From: Pseudobdellovibrionaceae bacterium
GTDB taxonomy: Bacteria; Bdellovibrionota; Bdellovibrionia; Bdellovibrionales; JAGQZY01
Direction: 5' to 3'
NCBI GenBank assembly: GCA_020635085.1
Contig: JACKAL010000001.1
Span: forward strand, 248,001-312,000
DNA length: 64,000 nt
Every line of letters starts with the position of its first letter. The first letter of the stretch is position 1. Shown here piece by piece: positions 46,060 to 55,312 of this stretch. The translations under genes were made by a program, and so were the position numbers. Below the pieces are notes generated by a model that saw only the letters and a list, made by a program, of their open reading frames with translations, searched no databases and had not been told where the DNA came from.

Positions 46060-46533
46060 AGGCTATATTTAATCCCAGCGGATCATGCAGACAAGTGGTT
46101 TTACAAAATATTTATGAGATAAACTCCATGGTATCTTCCCGCAGAGTTCAAAATTGCGGATGTTTGTGCATATTGAGGAATTGGTGAACAAGCAATTTTG
46201 TTGCGGCGCTTTAAGGCCCAACCTTATTGTTCGCTTACCCTAGGTCTAGGCATGTGAGTACATGTTCTTCATTGAGACGCACTTTCGTTTTATTCGACCT
46301 CTACGCCAGGCAAATGAAGACGCCTTCTTTTATTTGGACACCGGACCCAGATCAAAGGTTGGTAAAAGCATCAATTCCTGTAGAGAATCTCACTACTTGC
46401 CGATAACTTTTTTAGACGCGTGCAAAGGTCTACTGGATTTTTCCGTGATGACTTTTCCATTTACATGGCACAGAAAGGCTTGCTGTTTAGTCTGTAAGTG
46501 AAGGGTCCGTAATACTGAACGAGAAATTGCAAC
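46060..46533. other. Intergenic region of 474 bp
   Basis: Divergent spacer. A 79-codon rightward frame (46262-46501) has no ribosome site or domain. Short partial repeats such as CCTAGGTCTAGG (46240 area) occur. Nothing else recognised. Confidence 0.5.
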
Positions 46534-47850
46534 ATGGCGCTATCAACATTGCGTATATTACGACTTTTTTTGGCAACCTTGATTTTTCTTATCATGGGTG
46601 CTGTATTTTATGAAATTGTAACCATTTCTCCTCAACAACAAATTCGTAAGTACGACGAGGCCAATATCAATCACATGAAATATGGCCTTTTTAATATCAA
46701 TACATGGAAAGAGAAGATGACAGAAATCGTGATCGCCGAGATCGAAGATTTCGAAATTAGTGGTAACAATAAAAGTGATCTTAAGCAGCATGTGGAAAGT
46801 CAACTTTCAACTCTTATTGACAAAGTGGACCAACAAGTTCGTCAAACAAATAAAGGTTCCACATCGGGATGGTTAAAGCAAAAATTTATTGATGCAGTTG
46901 TTGATGTAAAGGACATTAAGCAGGGAATTCCTAATTACGCTAATTCCATTGTAGAAGAAATGACTAAAGAAGATTCGCAAAAAAAATTAAAAGAAGTGAT
47001 TAAGGGACGTGTAGAAAATTATTTGGATCAGACATTTGAAAAAGTGGACTTGAAAGAAGTGAGAAGTATTATTAAGCGTACTGGCAAAAAAAATAAAAAA
47101 CAAGCGATGGCCTATCTTAAAGATAATGTGGATAAAGAGAACACGAGACTCTTTCTTTTAACATGGTTTTTAATTGGACTTTCTGGTGGTTTATTTCTTG
47201 TTTCTGGATACCACCGCCGAACATTGCCACCATTTTATTTTTTGTTATGTTCACTCAGTTTACTTATGCTCGTGTATGCAGGTGTTACTTGCCCTATGAT
47301 AGATATGGATGCAAAAATTACTCATTTTAGTTTTTCTCTTTTAGGACATAAAGTACAATTTTTAAATCAGGTCGTGTATTTTCAGAGTAAAAGTATAGTC
47401 GATGTTTTTTGGATTCTCATGGCCGACCCCACGATTCAAATGAAAACTGTGGGTATTTTAATGATTGCATTTAGTATTGTTTTTCCACTTATTAAAATGA
47501 TCTCATCGATTTTGTACTACTATAATTTTTTAAATAGCCGCAAGAGATGGTTGGTAAAGTTCTTTGTTTTAAAATCAGGGAAATGGTCAATGACAGATGT
47601 GCAAATTGTTGCCATTATGATGGCCTATATCGGATTTAATGGAATGGTAACAAGCCAATTTAATACTCTCCGTGAAACCATTCCACAATTTGAGCTCATT
47701 TCGACAAATGGAACAAAGTTACAGATTGGTTTCTATATCTTTTTGGCATATGTAGTGTTGTCTATGATCCTAGCAGGTCTTATCGCAAAAAAAATGCCTA
47801 GAGATCACCATGACGAGCCCTCGGTGGATGTTGCGCAGCGCTCGGCATGA
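46534..47850 (+). CDS. PqiA-type inner-membrane protein
   Basis: 438 residues. N-terminal transmembrane helix (about 8-27), a 165-residue periplasmic helical and charged domain, then four transmembrane helices with PqiA family features (GVTCPMIDMDAKITHFSFSLLG, VFPLIKMISSILYYY, KWSMTDVQIVAIMM, KLQIGFYIFLAYVVLSMI). PqiA proteins partner with MCE-domain PqiB in lipid transport between membranes, but no MCE gene lies nearby. The added N-terminal domain is not typical and may replace a partner. Start codon 46534 has GAG upstream. Confidence 0.78.
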   Translation: MALSTLRILRLFLATLIFLIMGAVFYEIVTISPQQQIRKYDEANINHMKYGLFNINTWKEKMTEIVIAEIEDFEISGNNKSDLKQHVESQLSTLIDKVDQQVRQTNKGSTSGWLKQKFIDAVVDVKDIKQGIPNYANSIVEEMTKEDSQKKLKEVIKGRVENYLDQTFEKVDLKEVRSIIKRTGKKNKKQAMAYLKDNVDKENTRLFLLTWFLIGLSGGLFLVSGYHRRTLPPFYFLLCSLSLLMLVYAGVTCPMIDMDAKITHFSFSLLGHKVQFLNQVVYFQSKSIVDVFWILMADPTIQMKTVGILMIAFSIVFPLIKMISSILYYYNFLNSRKRWLVKFFVLKSGKWSMTDVQIVAIMMAYIGFNGMVTSQFNTLRETIPQFELISTNGTKLQIGFYIFLAYVVLSMILAGLIAKKMPRDHHDEPSVDVAQRSA

Positions 47851-47927
47851 GAAGCTGTTTGTTGTTGATAAACGTATAAATAAAGAAATACTTATGTTTA
47901 AAAGATGATTAATTTAAGTTTTTCATA

Positions 47928-47956
47928 TTGACTTCTTTTTGTTAATACTTTACAAA
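47928..47956 (+). promoter_or_regulatory. Possible sigma-70 promoter for the rhodanese gene
   Basis: TTGACT (47928-47933), 17-bp spacer and TACAAA (47951-47956), 55 bp before the start. Confidence 0.45.
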
Positions 47957-48010
47957 ATTGTGATATATTAATATTTTTATATATAAATAAGTTCTCGTAA
48001 GGGGGTTGTG

Positions 48011-48364
48011 GTGAATTCAAACAGCATATTTATAGCCGTATTGGTAATCGCTGCGGGTTTTTTTATATTTTCTCGATTTAAATCGGCCCAGGGAGATCCA
48101 AGTGTTATAAAAAATTATTTAGATCAGGGTGGTTTGGTTGTCGATGTGAGAACGCCAGGCGAATTTTCCTCTGGAAACAGAGCCGGTAGTGTAAATATTC
48201 CCTTGGATCAACTTACAGCTTCATTAAACAAGCTCGATAAAAAGAAACCCCTTGTTGTATGTTGTGCCTCAGGCGTAAGAAGTGCACAGGCTGTTTCTAT
48301 TTTAAAAGAGGCAGGGTTCGCAGAGGTTGTAAATGGCGGAGGCTGCCTAAGTATGCCTCAATAA
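48011..48364 (+). CDS. Membrane-anchored rhodanese
   Basis: 117 residues from GTG 48011 (a second GTG at 48008 is also possible; GGGGG lies five bases before 48011). One transmembrane helix at about 5-22 then a rhodanese domain: LVVDVRTPGEFSSG, AGSVNIPLDQL and the active-site loop VCCASGVRSAQAV with Cys85 as the sulfurtransferase Cys (adjacent Cys84). Transfers sulfane sulfur, probably handling thiosulfate or persulfide at the membrane. It is the first gene of the sulfur island and is convergent to the 56-residue protein gene. Confidence 0.88.
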   Translation: MNSNSIFIAVLVIAAGFFIFSRFKSAQGDPSVIKNYLDQGGLVVDVRTPGEFSSGNRAGSVNIPLDQLTASLNKLDKKKPLVVCCASGVRSAQAVSILKEAGFAEVVNGGGCLSMPQ

Positions 48365-48371
48365 AGCCGGG

Positions 48372-48392
48372 GGCGTTTTTTAATAAAACGCC
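48372..48392. terminator. Hairpin after the rhodanese gene
   Basis: GGCGTTTT and AAAACGCC arms with TTAATA-type loop; no U-run follows, so terminator activity is uncertain. Confidence 0.35.
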
Positions 48393-48416
48393 ATAAAGTA
48401 CCTTTTTGGCGTTTGT

Positions 48417-48587
48417 TTATTTCTTCACAGTCTTTAGTTTTTTTCCATGAGATTTTAAAATCATAAAAGTCATACGTATGTTGATGATGATAAATCGTAA
48501 AACTTGCCATGGTAAAAACGAGCGTAAAAAAAGTGTCGTCGGGGTGGCGGTTGGCGCTCTGTAATTTTTTGATTCTATTAATGACAT
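48417..48587 (-). CDS. 56-residue amphipathic protein downstream of the SQR-like gene
   Basis: Found by reading the minus strand: ATG at 48587 with GGAG eight bases upstream, ten bases after the flavoprotein stop, and a stop at 48417. The sequence begins MSLIESKNYRAPTATPTT and continues LFLRSFLPWQVLRFIIINIR, ending in a Lys-rich tail (KSHGKKLKTVKK). It looks like a membrane-surface helix with a basic tail, similar to small proteins co-transcribed with oxidoreductases. Too short to be found by usual length cut-offs. Probably real because of its ribosome site and position; function unknown. Confidence 0.6.
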   Translation of the reverse strand: MSLIESKNYRAPTATPTTLFLRSFLPWQVLRFIIINIRMTFMILKSHGKKLKTVKK

Positions 48588-48597
48588 TTTTTACTCC

Positions 48598-50052
48598 TTA
48601 CTCGGGAATAATCCACCAAAATGGTTTGGCTTTGGCTTTATAAATAAACGCATAATGAAGAAGTTTTTTAATCCAGTGGCCTGACAAGCCAATTTCCCCT
48701 GATGTGTAGGTGAGACTGCGTCCGTAGTCAGGATATTTATTATAGTTGTGTACAATTGGAAACATGGTCATCGACACAGCGCTACCACTGATGGGATTTG
48801 CTCCCGCAGATGCAACGCAGGCGGCGCCAATTTCTGCCATAGAGGCGGCATGGGTGGGTGTATCTGATTTTCCATTGATCATATCAGTAATTGAGCTTGC
48901 TACAATGCGTCCCATGATTGCTGATGGCATTCCGGTGCGCGGAGGAGCCGGAGCGATGGGTGTTCCGTTAGCGCTTTTTAATGGTTTTGAGATTTGGTGT
49001 GGTGGCGCAAATGCAATGCCTATAGAGAAAATGTTTTTAAAAGAAGTCTGATATGTTTTTGGCCAATCTTCAGCATTCCATTGCTCATAGGGTTTACCCG
49101 AGTAATCCGCATCCACCTTCATAAAGCCGCCAGGATTAAATAATGTCGACGTGATATCGCCATCGTTTTTATCATAAGCTTTAAGTTGGGCACCCGTGAA
49201 TGGTGGTAAAAGCATAGCGAAATCAAAAGAGATAGAGGATTTGCTGCCATCGAGAGACTCGTAGTGAATTACGTTGGGCTCCACTTGATGCACATGGGTT
49301 CCGGTAATCCAGTCTACTCCACGCTCTACAAATAAGGATTCAGCAAATACGCGACTGGGAGTGATAAAGCCATTATTTTTTAAATGTAGTCCACCGACGC
49401 CAAAATCACCGAGTTCAGCTTCGTTGGTGATAAAGACAATCTTGGCTTTATCGCGTACACCTTGTTGGTGTAGTTGAAATTCTAAATTAAAAACATACTC
49501 GAAGGCCGCCCCTTCGCAGGTGCAAAGGCCGTGGCCGGTACCAATAACAAAGGTTTTTTGTTGGCCAGATCTCATTTCCTCAATGAGCTTATTGAGTTTT
49601 TTTGCGGTCTCGTGAGCGTGTTCGGCAGTACATACAGATAAAGAATTTCCGTTATCGGGGCCAAGACCTGGTGTCGCAGCAAAGTTAAGTTTGGGGCCGG
49701 TGGCATTCACGAGATAGTCGTAGTCGACCGTGATTTCTCTACCTAAACTTTCTTTATTCGTTGATTCTGCCACAACAAAGGGCTTGTTGTTCGCCCCTTT
49801 GCCTTCAGGATAAATACTCTTTGCTTTAGCTTGAATAAACTCAATACCCATTTTGTCGTATACTGGTTTTAATGGAAAGGTCACATCTTCTGGAGTCATG
49901 AGTCCCACGCCAACCCATATATTTGAGGGAATCCAATTCCATTTTTCGTTGGGGCTAATCACGACCACTTGATGTTTTTTAGATAATTTTTTTCTTAATA
50001 ATAGGGCACACGTATGGCCAGAAATACCTGCACCTAATACGACAACCTTCAT
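48598..50052 (-). CDS. Sulfide:quinone oxidoreductase-like flavoprotein
   Basis: 484 residues from ATG 50052, four bases after GGAGG. Two-dinucleotide-binding-domain flavoprotein: FAD motif VVVLGAGISGHTCALLLRKK at the N-terminus, NATGPKLNFAATPG (family ATG motif), GTGHGLCTCEGAAFEYVF, and a C-terminal amphipathic helix region ending HYAFIYKAKAKPFWWIIPE. SQR oxidises sulfide to polysulfide or persulfide and reduces quinone; redox cysteines could be those in GLCTCEG and VCTAEHA. Its neighbours are rhodanese, an ArsR regulator with two Cys and DUF2892 proteins, supporting sulfide chemistry. The subtype and exact activity are inferred. Confidence 0.8.
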   Translation of the reverse strand: MKVVVLGAGISGHTCALLLRKKLSKKHQVVVISPNEKWNWIPSNIWVGVGLMTPEDVTFPLKPVYDKMGIEFIQAKAKSIYPEGKGANNKPFVVAESTNKESLGREITVDYDYLVNATGPKLNFAATPGLGPDNGNSLSVCTAEHAHETAKKLNKLIEEMRSGQQKTFVIGTGHGLCTCEGAAFEYVFNLEFQLHQQGVRDKAKIVFITNEAELGDFGVGGLHLKNNGFITPSRVFAESLFVERGVDWITGTHVHQVEPNVIHYESLDGSKSSISFDFAMLLPPFTGAQLKAYDKNDGDITSTLFNPGGFMKVDADYSGKPYEQWNAEDWPKTYQTSFKNIFSIGIAFAPPHQISKPLKSANGTPIAPAPPRTGMPSAIMGRIVASSITDMINGKSDTPTHAASMAEIGAACVASAGANPISGSAVSMTMFPIVHNYNKYPDYGRSLTYTSGEIGLSGHWIKKLLHYAFIYKAKAKPFWWIIPE

Positions 50053-50155
50053 CATTCCTCCTTTTACGGAAACGCTTTATAAAGAGTTTCTGGGAATATG
50101 AGTCTAAGTCTAGCATTGAAATGTCTCATTATGAAACAAAAAAGAATTTGCTTGC

Positions 50156-50175
50156 AATTGATCTATAAATCAATT
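50156..50175. promoter_or_regulatory. Palindromic operator candidate between SQR and the ArsR gene
   Basis: AATTGAT (50156-50162), CTATAA, ATCAATT (50169-50175): a perfect 7-bp inverted repeat with 6-bp spacer, in the shared divergent promoter. The overlapping TATAAA-N8-TTTATA adds symmetry. ArsR-family dimers bind such sites. Confidence 0.5.
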
Positions 50176-50222
50176 AGTTTATAAATACATTGACTAATGT
50201 AACACAGTGCGTGGAGGGGGCG

Positions 50223-50594
50223 ATGGGTAAGAAAAAAGGAGCAGAGCAGGGCAGAAAAAAAACAATATATGAGCTACAAGCGGAGATATGTTCGGCACTC
50301 GCCAATCCCATTCGTATTCAAATATTAGATTTGCTCGCAGAGGGCGAAAAAAACTCCTCAGATTTGTTAAAGATTCTTAATGTTCCAAAGGCAAATCTGT
50401 CCCAACACCTTTCTGTGCTAAAAGATGCTGGAATTATTCAGTCGCGCAAAGAGGGACTATATCAATACTTAAGTCTTTCTATTCCAAAAATTAAAGATGC
50501 CTGTTCTTTAGTTCGCTCTGTATTAATTGAGAAGATATCGCAGGAAGAAAAGCAAAATGCACAAATTATTAGGCAGTTAAGAGCCCAGGGGTAA
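50223..50594 (+). CDS. ArsR family regulator with two cysteines, probable sulfide sensor
   Basis: 123 residues from ATG 50223, which follows GGAGGGGG; the TTG at 50190 is too far. Winged helix-turn-helix: CSALANPIRIQILDLL, SSDLLKILNVPKANLSQHLSVLKDAGIIQSRKEG. Only two cysteines, C23 (alpha 2) and C94 (alpha 5), 71 apart; SqrR/BigR sensors use two cysteines in the same helices to form a tetrasulfide. The pairing with SQR and rhodanese supports this role. Divergent from SQR; first of a rightward operon. Confidence 0.85.
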   Translation: MGKKKGAEQGRKKTIYELQAEICSALANPIRIQILDLLAEGEKNSSDLLKILNVPKANLSQHLSVLKDAGIIQSRKEGLYQYLSLSIPKIKDACSLVRSVLIEKISQEEKQNAQIIRQLRAQG

Positions 50595-50597
50595 GGT

Positions 50598-51938
50598 ATG
50601 AAATATTTATTTTTGTTAACATTTTTTTTATGGAATGATTTGATCTTTGCTCAAACCCTTAGTTTCGAAGATGTATGGAAGCAGATCGACTCTCAATCAC
50701 TAGCGCAGCAATCTGCGGAACTTCAGGTGCAATCTTTACAGGAGTCACAACAAAGAGCCTCACGGCACTGGCTTCCAAAAGTATATGTCGATATGAAAAG
50801 CTATCGTACCAATGATCCAGGAGCTTCTTTTTTTGGAGTGATTGAGCAACGTGCTCTTTCCAATGCGGACTTTAATGCTGCGCAAATTAACAATCCAGCA
50901 GCAGCAACCTATTCGCGTGGCGCTGTGGGGCTTGATTTTTCCCTTTATGAGGGGGGAATGAAATCCAATCAAGTGGATATGCTCAAAAAATCTGTGCAGG
51001 CTCAGCAAGAATTTTCTAATCAAACTAAAATCGATCAATATGCGCAGGTGGGATATCTGTATGGCGGAATAGGTGTTCTTCAGAAAACACAGTTGCGATT
51101 AACAGCACTCAAAACCGAAGTGGATAATTTACTGAAAAAATATCAATTGGGAAGTCGTTCAAACCCAGTGGGTTATTCTGGTTTACTTGGGATGAAATCC
51201 CTTGCCCATAGAGTGACGGGATTAATGACAGCGACGCAGTCACAAACGAGCGCCTATTATAATTCATTACGCGAGTTTGGAGTCAGTCAAACCAATTGGT
51301 ATCCAGAGACGGTTTCGTCGCAGCAATTTATAGATAAATATTTATTTGCGAATATTGTCCCCAGCGAAGAACAATCATCCTATAAAGTGGATTCGCTAAA
51401 AATGCATGCCCGAGCTACCGAATTTGCAGCAAAAATGGAGCGGGCGCGATTTTTACCTCAGGTGGGGGCATTTGCGGAAGGCTACATGTTTAAAGGAAGT
51501 CGTGATACGGCGAACGGGTACATGGCAGGTCTTTATTTGCGCTGGAATTTATTTAACTCGACAGATTATGGTGCATATAAAGAGGCACGCTTACGCGCGC
51601 AAGCCATGGAGCGTGGATCACAAGCTGAGGCACAGCGCGAGCGCGCCGAAAGAAAAGGTGTTGTACAGTCTCTACAGGCGCTTAAAGAAAATCTCGACTT
51701 GATGACTGATAGTGATAAATTACTCGATGAACAAGTGAAAACAACACGAACACTGTTTAAAAATGGTTCTATTAATGCCCTACAGATGGCTGAAGTCTTG
51801 AATCGACGTGCAGACCTTATTGCTCAGCTTAATGACATAGAGCTTAAATTATTAGAGTCCGCATCAAAAGCTCTTTCTACAAAAAAAATTGATACAAAAT
51901 TATTAGCACAAGAAAATGGAGAACAACATGGCAAGTAA
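50598..51938 (+). CDS. TolC family outer-membrane efflux protein
   Basis: 446 residues with a signal peptide (to FAQ), then two repeats of the outer-membrane efflux family with long helices (ESQQRASRHWLPKVYVDM, RADLIAQLNDIELKLLESASKAL). It forms a trimeric channel through the outer membrane and periplasm for the adjacent RND pump. Starts three bases after the ArsR stop and overlaps the RND gene, so the three are one operon. Confidence 0.88.
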   Translation: MKYLFLLTFFLWNDLIFAQTLSFEDVWKQIDSQSLAQQSAELQVQSLQESQQRASRHWLPKVYVDMKSYRTNDPGASFFGVIEQRALSNADFNAAQINNPAAATYSRGAVGLDFSLYEGGMKSNQVDMLKKSVQAQQEFSNQTKIDQYAQVGYLYGGIGVLQKTQLRLTALKTEVDNLLKKYQLGSRSNPVGYSGLLGMKSLAHRVTGLMTATQSQTSAYYNSLREFGVSQTNWYPETVSSQQFIDKYLFANIVPSEEQSSYKVDSLKMHARATEFAAKMERARFLPQVGAFAEGYMFKGSRDTANGYMAGLYLRWNLFNSTDYGAYKEARLRAQAMERGSQAEAQRERAERKGVVQSLQALKENLDLMTDSDKLLDEQVKTTRTLFKNGSINALQMAEVLNRRADLIAQLNDIELKLLESASKALSTKKIDTKLLAQENGEQHGK

Positions 51939-54900
51939 ATTAGGTTTTGCCGGAAAACTAGGGGAATTATTTGTTCACTCAAAGCTGACTCCTGTGATCG
52001 CACTCTTTAGTGTATTTATGGGATTGTTTGCTGTGTATCTTACGCCAAAAGAAGAAGAGCCGCAAATTTCGGTACCAATGATCGATATTAGAACTCCTGC
52101 ACCCGGTTTTACTGCCGAAGAGGTGGAGAGAAAAGTAACCGAGCCGATTGAACGAGCCGTATGGGGGCTTGATGGCGTGGAGTATGTGTACTCAGGAAGT
52201 CAGGCCCATGGAAGCTTGGTGACGGTGCGCTTTAAAGTTGGTGAGCCGATGGAGTCGAGTCTCGTAAAAATTCATCACAAATTGACAACGATTCGTCACG
52301 AACTTCCAGAGCAAGTTATGGAATCACAAGTAAAATCGTTTTCGATTGATGATGTTCCATTTTTGGTACTAACTTTTACGTCCTCTCATTTAAATGAGTA
52401 TGAGCTGCGAACTGCAGTTTCGCCTCTTGCGCGTGAACTTTCAAGCACCCCCGATTTGTCTCGTGTGGAGCTTTTAGGTGGTCAAAAAAGATCCATTCGC
52501 GTGATTGCAGACCCCAAAAGAATGGATAATTATGGGGTTTCACTTTTAGCACTCGCGCAATCTTTAAAAAAGAACGATGCTCTAGCTCCCGCTGGTAAAA
52601 ACTGGTCGAACAAAGACGTCTATGATGTAGAAGTGGGGGGACGTTTGCGCTCATCGGAGGATGTTGGTAACATTGCGATTGGCCAACGTGGCGGACGTGT
52701 CGTTTTTATACATGATGTTGCCCAGGTGACGGATGGTCCTGAGGAGATTGTGCGTAATTCTGTGCTGATGGATAAAAAAGAAGGGGCACAAAAAGCAGTT
52801 TCCATCGTCTTTTCGAAAAGAAAAGGAACAAATGTGGTTGTTCTTGCTCAACAGATTTTACAACGAGCGAATGTTTTTTTAAAAGAATCTCATTCAGCAA
52901 ATCAACTAAAAATGACTGTTGTGCGCGATTATGGTTCAACAGCTTCTGATAAATCACATGAGTTGATTGAGCATCTCTTGCTTGCGACTCTTTCCGTTTC
53001 GGTGTTGATCGCACTTTTTATGGGAATCCGCGCTTCTCTGGTGGTGGCAACTGCAATTCCCGTAACATTGGCTTTGACTTTAGCAATTTATTATTTCATG
53101 GGCTATACACTCAATCGCGTGACATTGTTCGCGCTCATTTTCTCTATCGGTATTTTAGTGGATGATGCCATTGTGGTGGTGGAAAATATTGAGCGCCATT
53201 TAAAAGAAAATTTTAAAGACGGCTTGGTCACTGCAACAATTAAAGCAGTAAACGAAGTGGGAAATCCCACGATTCTAGCAACGTTTACGGTGATTGCGGC
53301 CATTTTACCAATGGCCTTTGTTCGCGGCTTAATGGGGCCCTATATGAAGCCCATTCCTGTGGGAGCAAGTCTGGCCATGATTTTATCTCTTTTTGTGGCG
53401 TTTATTGTGACACCTTGGGCAGCGGTAAAACTTTTAAAAGCACATCCGCATGAGAAGGGTGAGGAACATGAACACAATAAAAGTAAACTCGATGAGTTGT
53501 ATGAAAAAGTGATGGAAACCCTCTTGTCCTCAAAAAAATCATCGGTGTTTTTTGGTGGTTTTATTATTGTGCTGCTATTACTTGCTTCAAGCTTAGTTGC
53601 ATTTAAATCCGTAAAAGTAAAAATGTTACCATTTGATAACAAACAAGAATTTCAAGTTCTATTAGATTACCCCACCTCAACGTCGCAAATGCAGGCTGTT
53701 GAATGGTCGAAAGAGTTGGCGCAAGAAATTCTTAAAAATAAAGAGGTGGAGCATGTGCAGATCTATGCTGGCGAAGCAGCTCCGTTTTCATTCTCGGGAA
53801 TGGTTAAGCATACTTTCTTAAGAAAAGAAGATTATCAAAATGATTTACACATTGTTCTTACAAATAAAGATGAGCGTAAAGAATCCAGTCATGATATCAT
53901 CGAAAACCTACGACCGGTGATCGCACATTTTTCCAAAGAAAAATCCATCGTTTCCAAAGTCCTTGAAATTCCTCCCGGACCACCAGTACTTGCTACCATG
54001 ATTGCCGAAGTGTATGGGCCAAATCAAAAAATTCGCGACGAGGTGGCTCATGAAGTGGAAAAGGTATTTGCTAGCGAGCCCAGTGTCGTGGACTTAGATA
54101 CCACGATGCGCTTAGGACGTTCGCGCAAAATATATCAATACAACCAGCTGAAGGGCGGCATTCTGGGTACCAGCGCTCAGGAGATTATGGCACTGGGGCA
54201 CTTGGTTTTTTCTGAAACGCCCATGACCACTCTTTCAGATGTTGCTTCCCCAGAAGAAGTGAGTGTGGATTTGTCATTAGCACAAAGTGCGCGTTCCAGT
54301 GATACGCCTTTTTATTCTTTGCGAGTACCTTCATTTGAGACAGGTACAGTAGAGGCTTCACAGGTTTTAGAAAAACCAGAACTATTAGAACAGAGAACTC
54401 TGTATCGTAAAAATCTTAAGCCTGTTTCTTATATCATGAGTGAACTTTCTGGAAGTGAAGAGGCCCCTGTCTATGGAATTTTAAAATTAGCACCGAATAT
54501 CAAATATCCATTACAAACCGCAGAGGTGCCTTGGGATACCAGTGCTCCGGTAGTAAAATGGGATGGGGAGTGGTTTATTACCTATGAAGTTTTTCGTGAT
54601 CTTGGTGGTGCATTTGCCGTGGTCATGGTCCTTATTTATGTTTTAGTTTTGGGTTGGTTTCGCAGTTTTACTGTTCCTCTTGTAATTATGACCCCTATCC
54701 CCATCAGTCTTATTGGTATTCTTCCAGGGCACGCCATATTGGGATCTTACTTTACGGCGACCTCAATGATTGGGTTCATTGCTGGTGCGGGAATTATTGT
54801 CAGAAACTCCATCATTCTTGTGGATTTTATTGAGCATCAATTGGCACAAAAAATGAGTTTAAAAAAAGCAGTTCTTAGTGCAGGGATCCTGCGATTTCGA

Positions 54901-55095
54901 CCGATGTTATTGACGGCGGCAGCAGTTGTTGTGGGTAGTTCGGTGATGTTGGCAGATCCAATCTTTCAAGGGTTGGCAGTGAGTTTGATTTTTGGTGAGG
55001 TTGCTGCCACCGTGTTGAGCCGATTCGCAGTCCCTGTACTATATTATTGGTTCGTCGGAAAAACCCGCGCCAAAGAAATTCACGAAACTTTATAA
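51928..55095 (+). CDS. RND efflux permease (HAE1-like)
   Basis: 1055 residues from ATG 51928, which follows GGAG; an ATG at 51916 is also in frame. Twelve transmembrane helices in two halves with large periplasmic loops. The paired proton-relay aspartates D412-D413 are in IGILVDDAIVVVEN of helix 4. Other RND features include ISVPMIDIRTPAPGFTAEEVE at the N-terminus. It should export a small molecule with TolC, but no periplasmic adaptor (MFP) gene is in the operon. In this context, export of persulfides, thiolated products or metal is possible; substrate unknown. Confidence 0.92.
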   Translation: MASKLGFAGKLGELFVHSKLTPVIALFSVFMGLFAVYLTPKEEEPQISVPMIDIRTPAPGFTAEEVERKVTEPIERAVWGLDGVEYVYSGSQAHGSLVTVRFKVGEPMESSLVKIHHKLTTIRHELPEQVMESQVKSFSIDDVPFLVLTFTSSHLNEYELRTAVSPLARELSSTPDLSRVELLGGQKRSIRVIADPKRMDNYGVSLLALAQSLKKNDALAPAGKNWSNKDVYDVEVGGRLRSSEDVGNIAIGQRGGRVVFIHDVAQVTDGPEEIVRNSVLMDKKEGAQKAVSIVFSKRKGTNVVVLAQQILQRANVFLKESHSANQLKMTVVRDYGSTASDKSHELIEHLLLATLSVSVLIALFMGIRASLVVATAIPVTLALTLAIYYFMGYTLNRVTLFALIFSIGILVDDAIVVVENIERHLKENFKDGLVTATIKAVNEVGNPTILATFTVIAAILPMAFVRGLMGPYMKPIPVGASLAMILSLFVAFIVTPWAAVKLLKAHPHEKGEEHEHNKSKLDELYEKVMETLLSSKKSSVFFGGFIIVLLLLASSLVAFKSVKVKMLPFDNKQEFQVLLDYPTSTSQMQAVEWSKELAQEILKNKEVEHVQIYAGEAAPFSFSGMVKHTFLRKEDYQNDLHIVLTNKDERKESSHDIIENLRPVIAHFSKEKSIVSKVLEIPPGPPVLATMIAEVYGPNQKIRDEVAHEVEKVFASEPSVVDLDTTMRLGRSRKIYQYNQLKGGILGTSAQEIMALGHLVFSETPMTTLSDVASPEEVSVDLSLAQSARSSDTPFYSLRVPSFETGTVEASQVLEKPELLEQRTLYRKNLKPVSYIMSELSGSEEAPVYGILKLAPNIKYPLQTAEVPWDTSAPVVKWDGEWFITYEVFRDLGGAFAVVMVLIYVLVLGWFRSFTVPLVIMTPIPISLIGILPGHAILGSYFTATSMIGFIAGAGIIVRNSIILVDFIEHQLAQKMSLKKAVLSAGILRFRPMLLTAAAVVVGSSVMLADPIFQGLAVSLIFGEVAATVLSRFAVPVLYYWFVGKTRAKEIHETL

Positions 55096-55104
55096 GGAGA
55101 TCCT

Positions 55105-55293
55105 ATGAGTATAGAAAATCAAATACGTGCGTTTGCTGGAACATTTATTCTTGTGAGTTTGGCATTAGCTCACTTTTATTCTCCTCAGTGGCTGTGGTTT
55201 ACGGCCTTCGTTGGAGCCAATTTGCTGCAGTCAAGCATTACAAAGTTCTGCCCATTGGAAATTATTTTAGTTAAAATACAACAAAAGAAATAA
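55105..55293 (+). CDS. DUF2892 family small membrane protein (first)
   Basis: 62 residues, starting ten bases after the RND stop behind AAGGAG. Two hydrophobic helices; ANLLQSSITKFCPLEIIL carries the FCPLE motif of DUF2892. The Cys is conserved in this family, which in E. coli is the C-terminal part of YgaP, a rhodanese. Confidence 0.85.
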   Translation: MSIENQIRAFAGTFILVSLALAHFYSPQWLWFTAFVGANLLQSSITKFCPLEIILVKIQQKK

Positions 55294-55312
55294 ACTTAAA
55301 AAGGAGTACTTT

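Noticed and set aside
46262..46501. Rightward 79-codon frame in the spacer before the PqiA-like gene
   Set aside because: No ribosome site, atypical composition and no recognisable feature.
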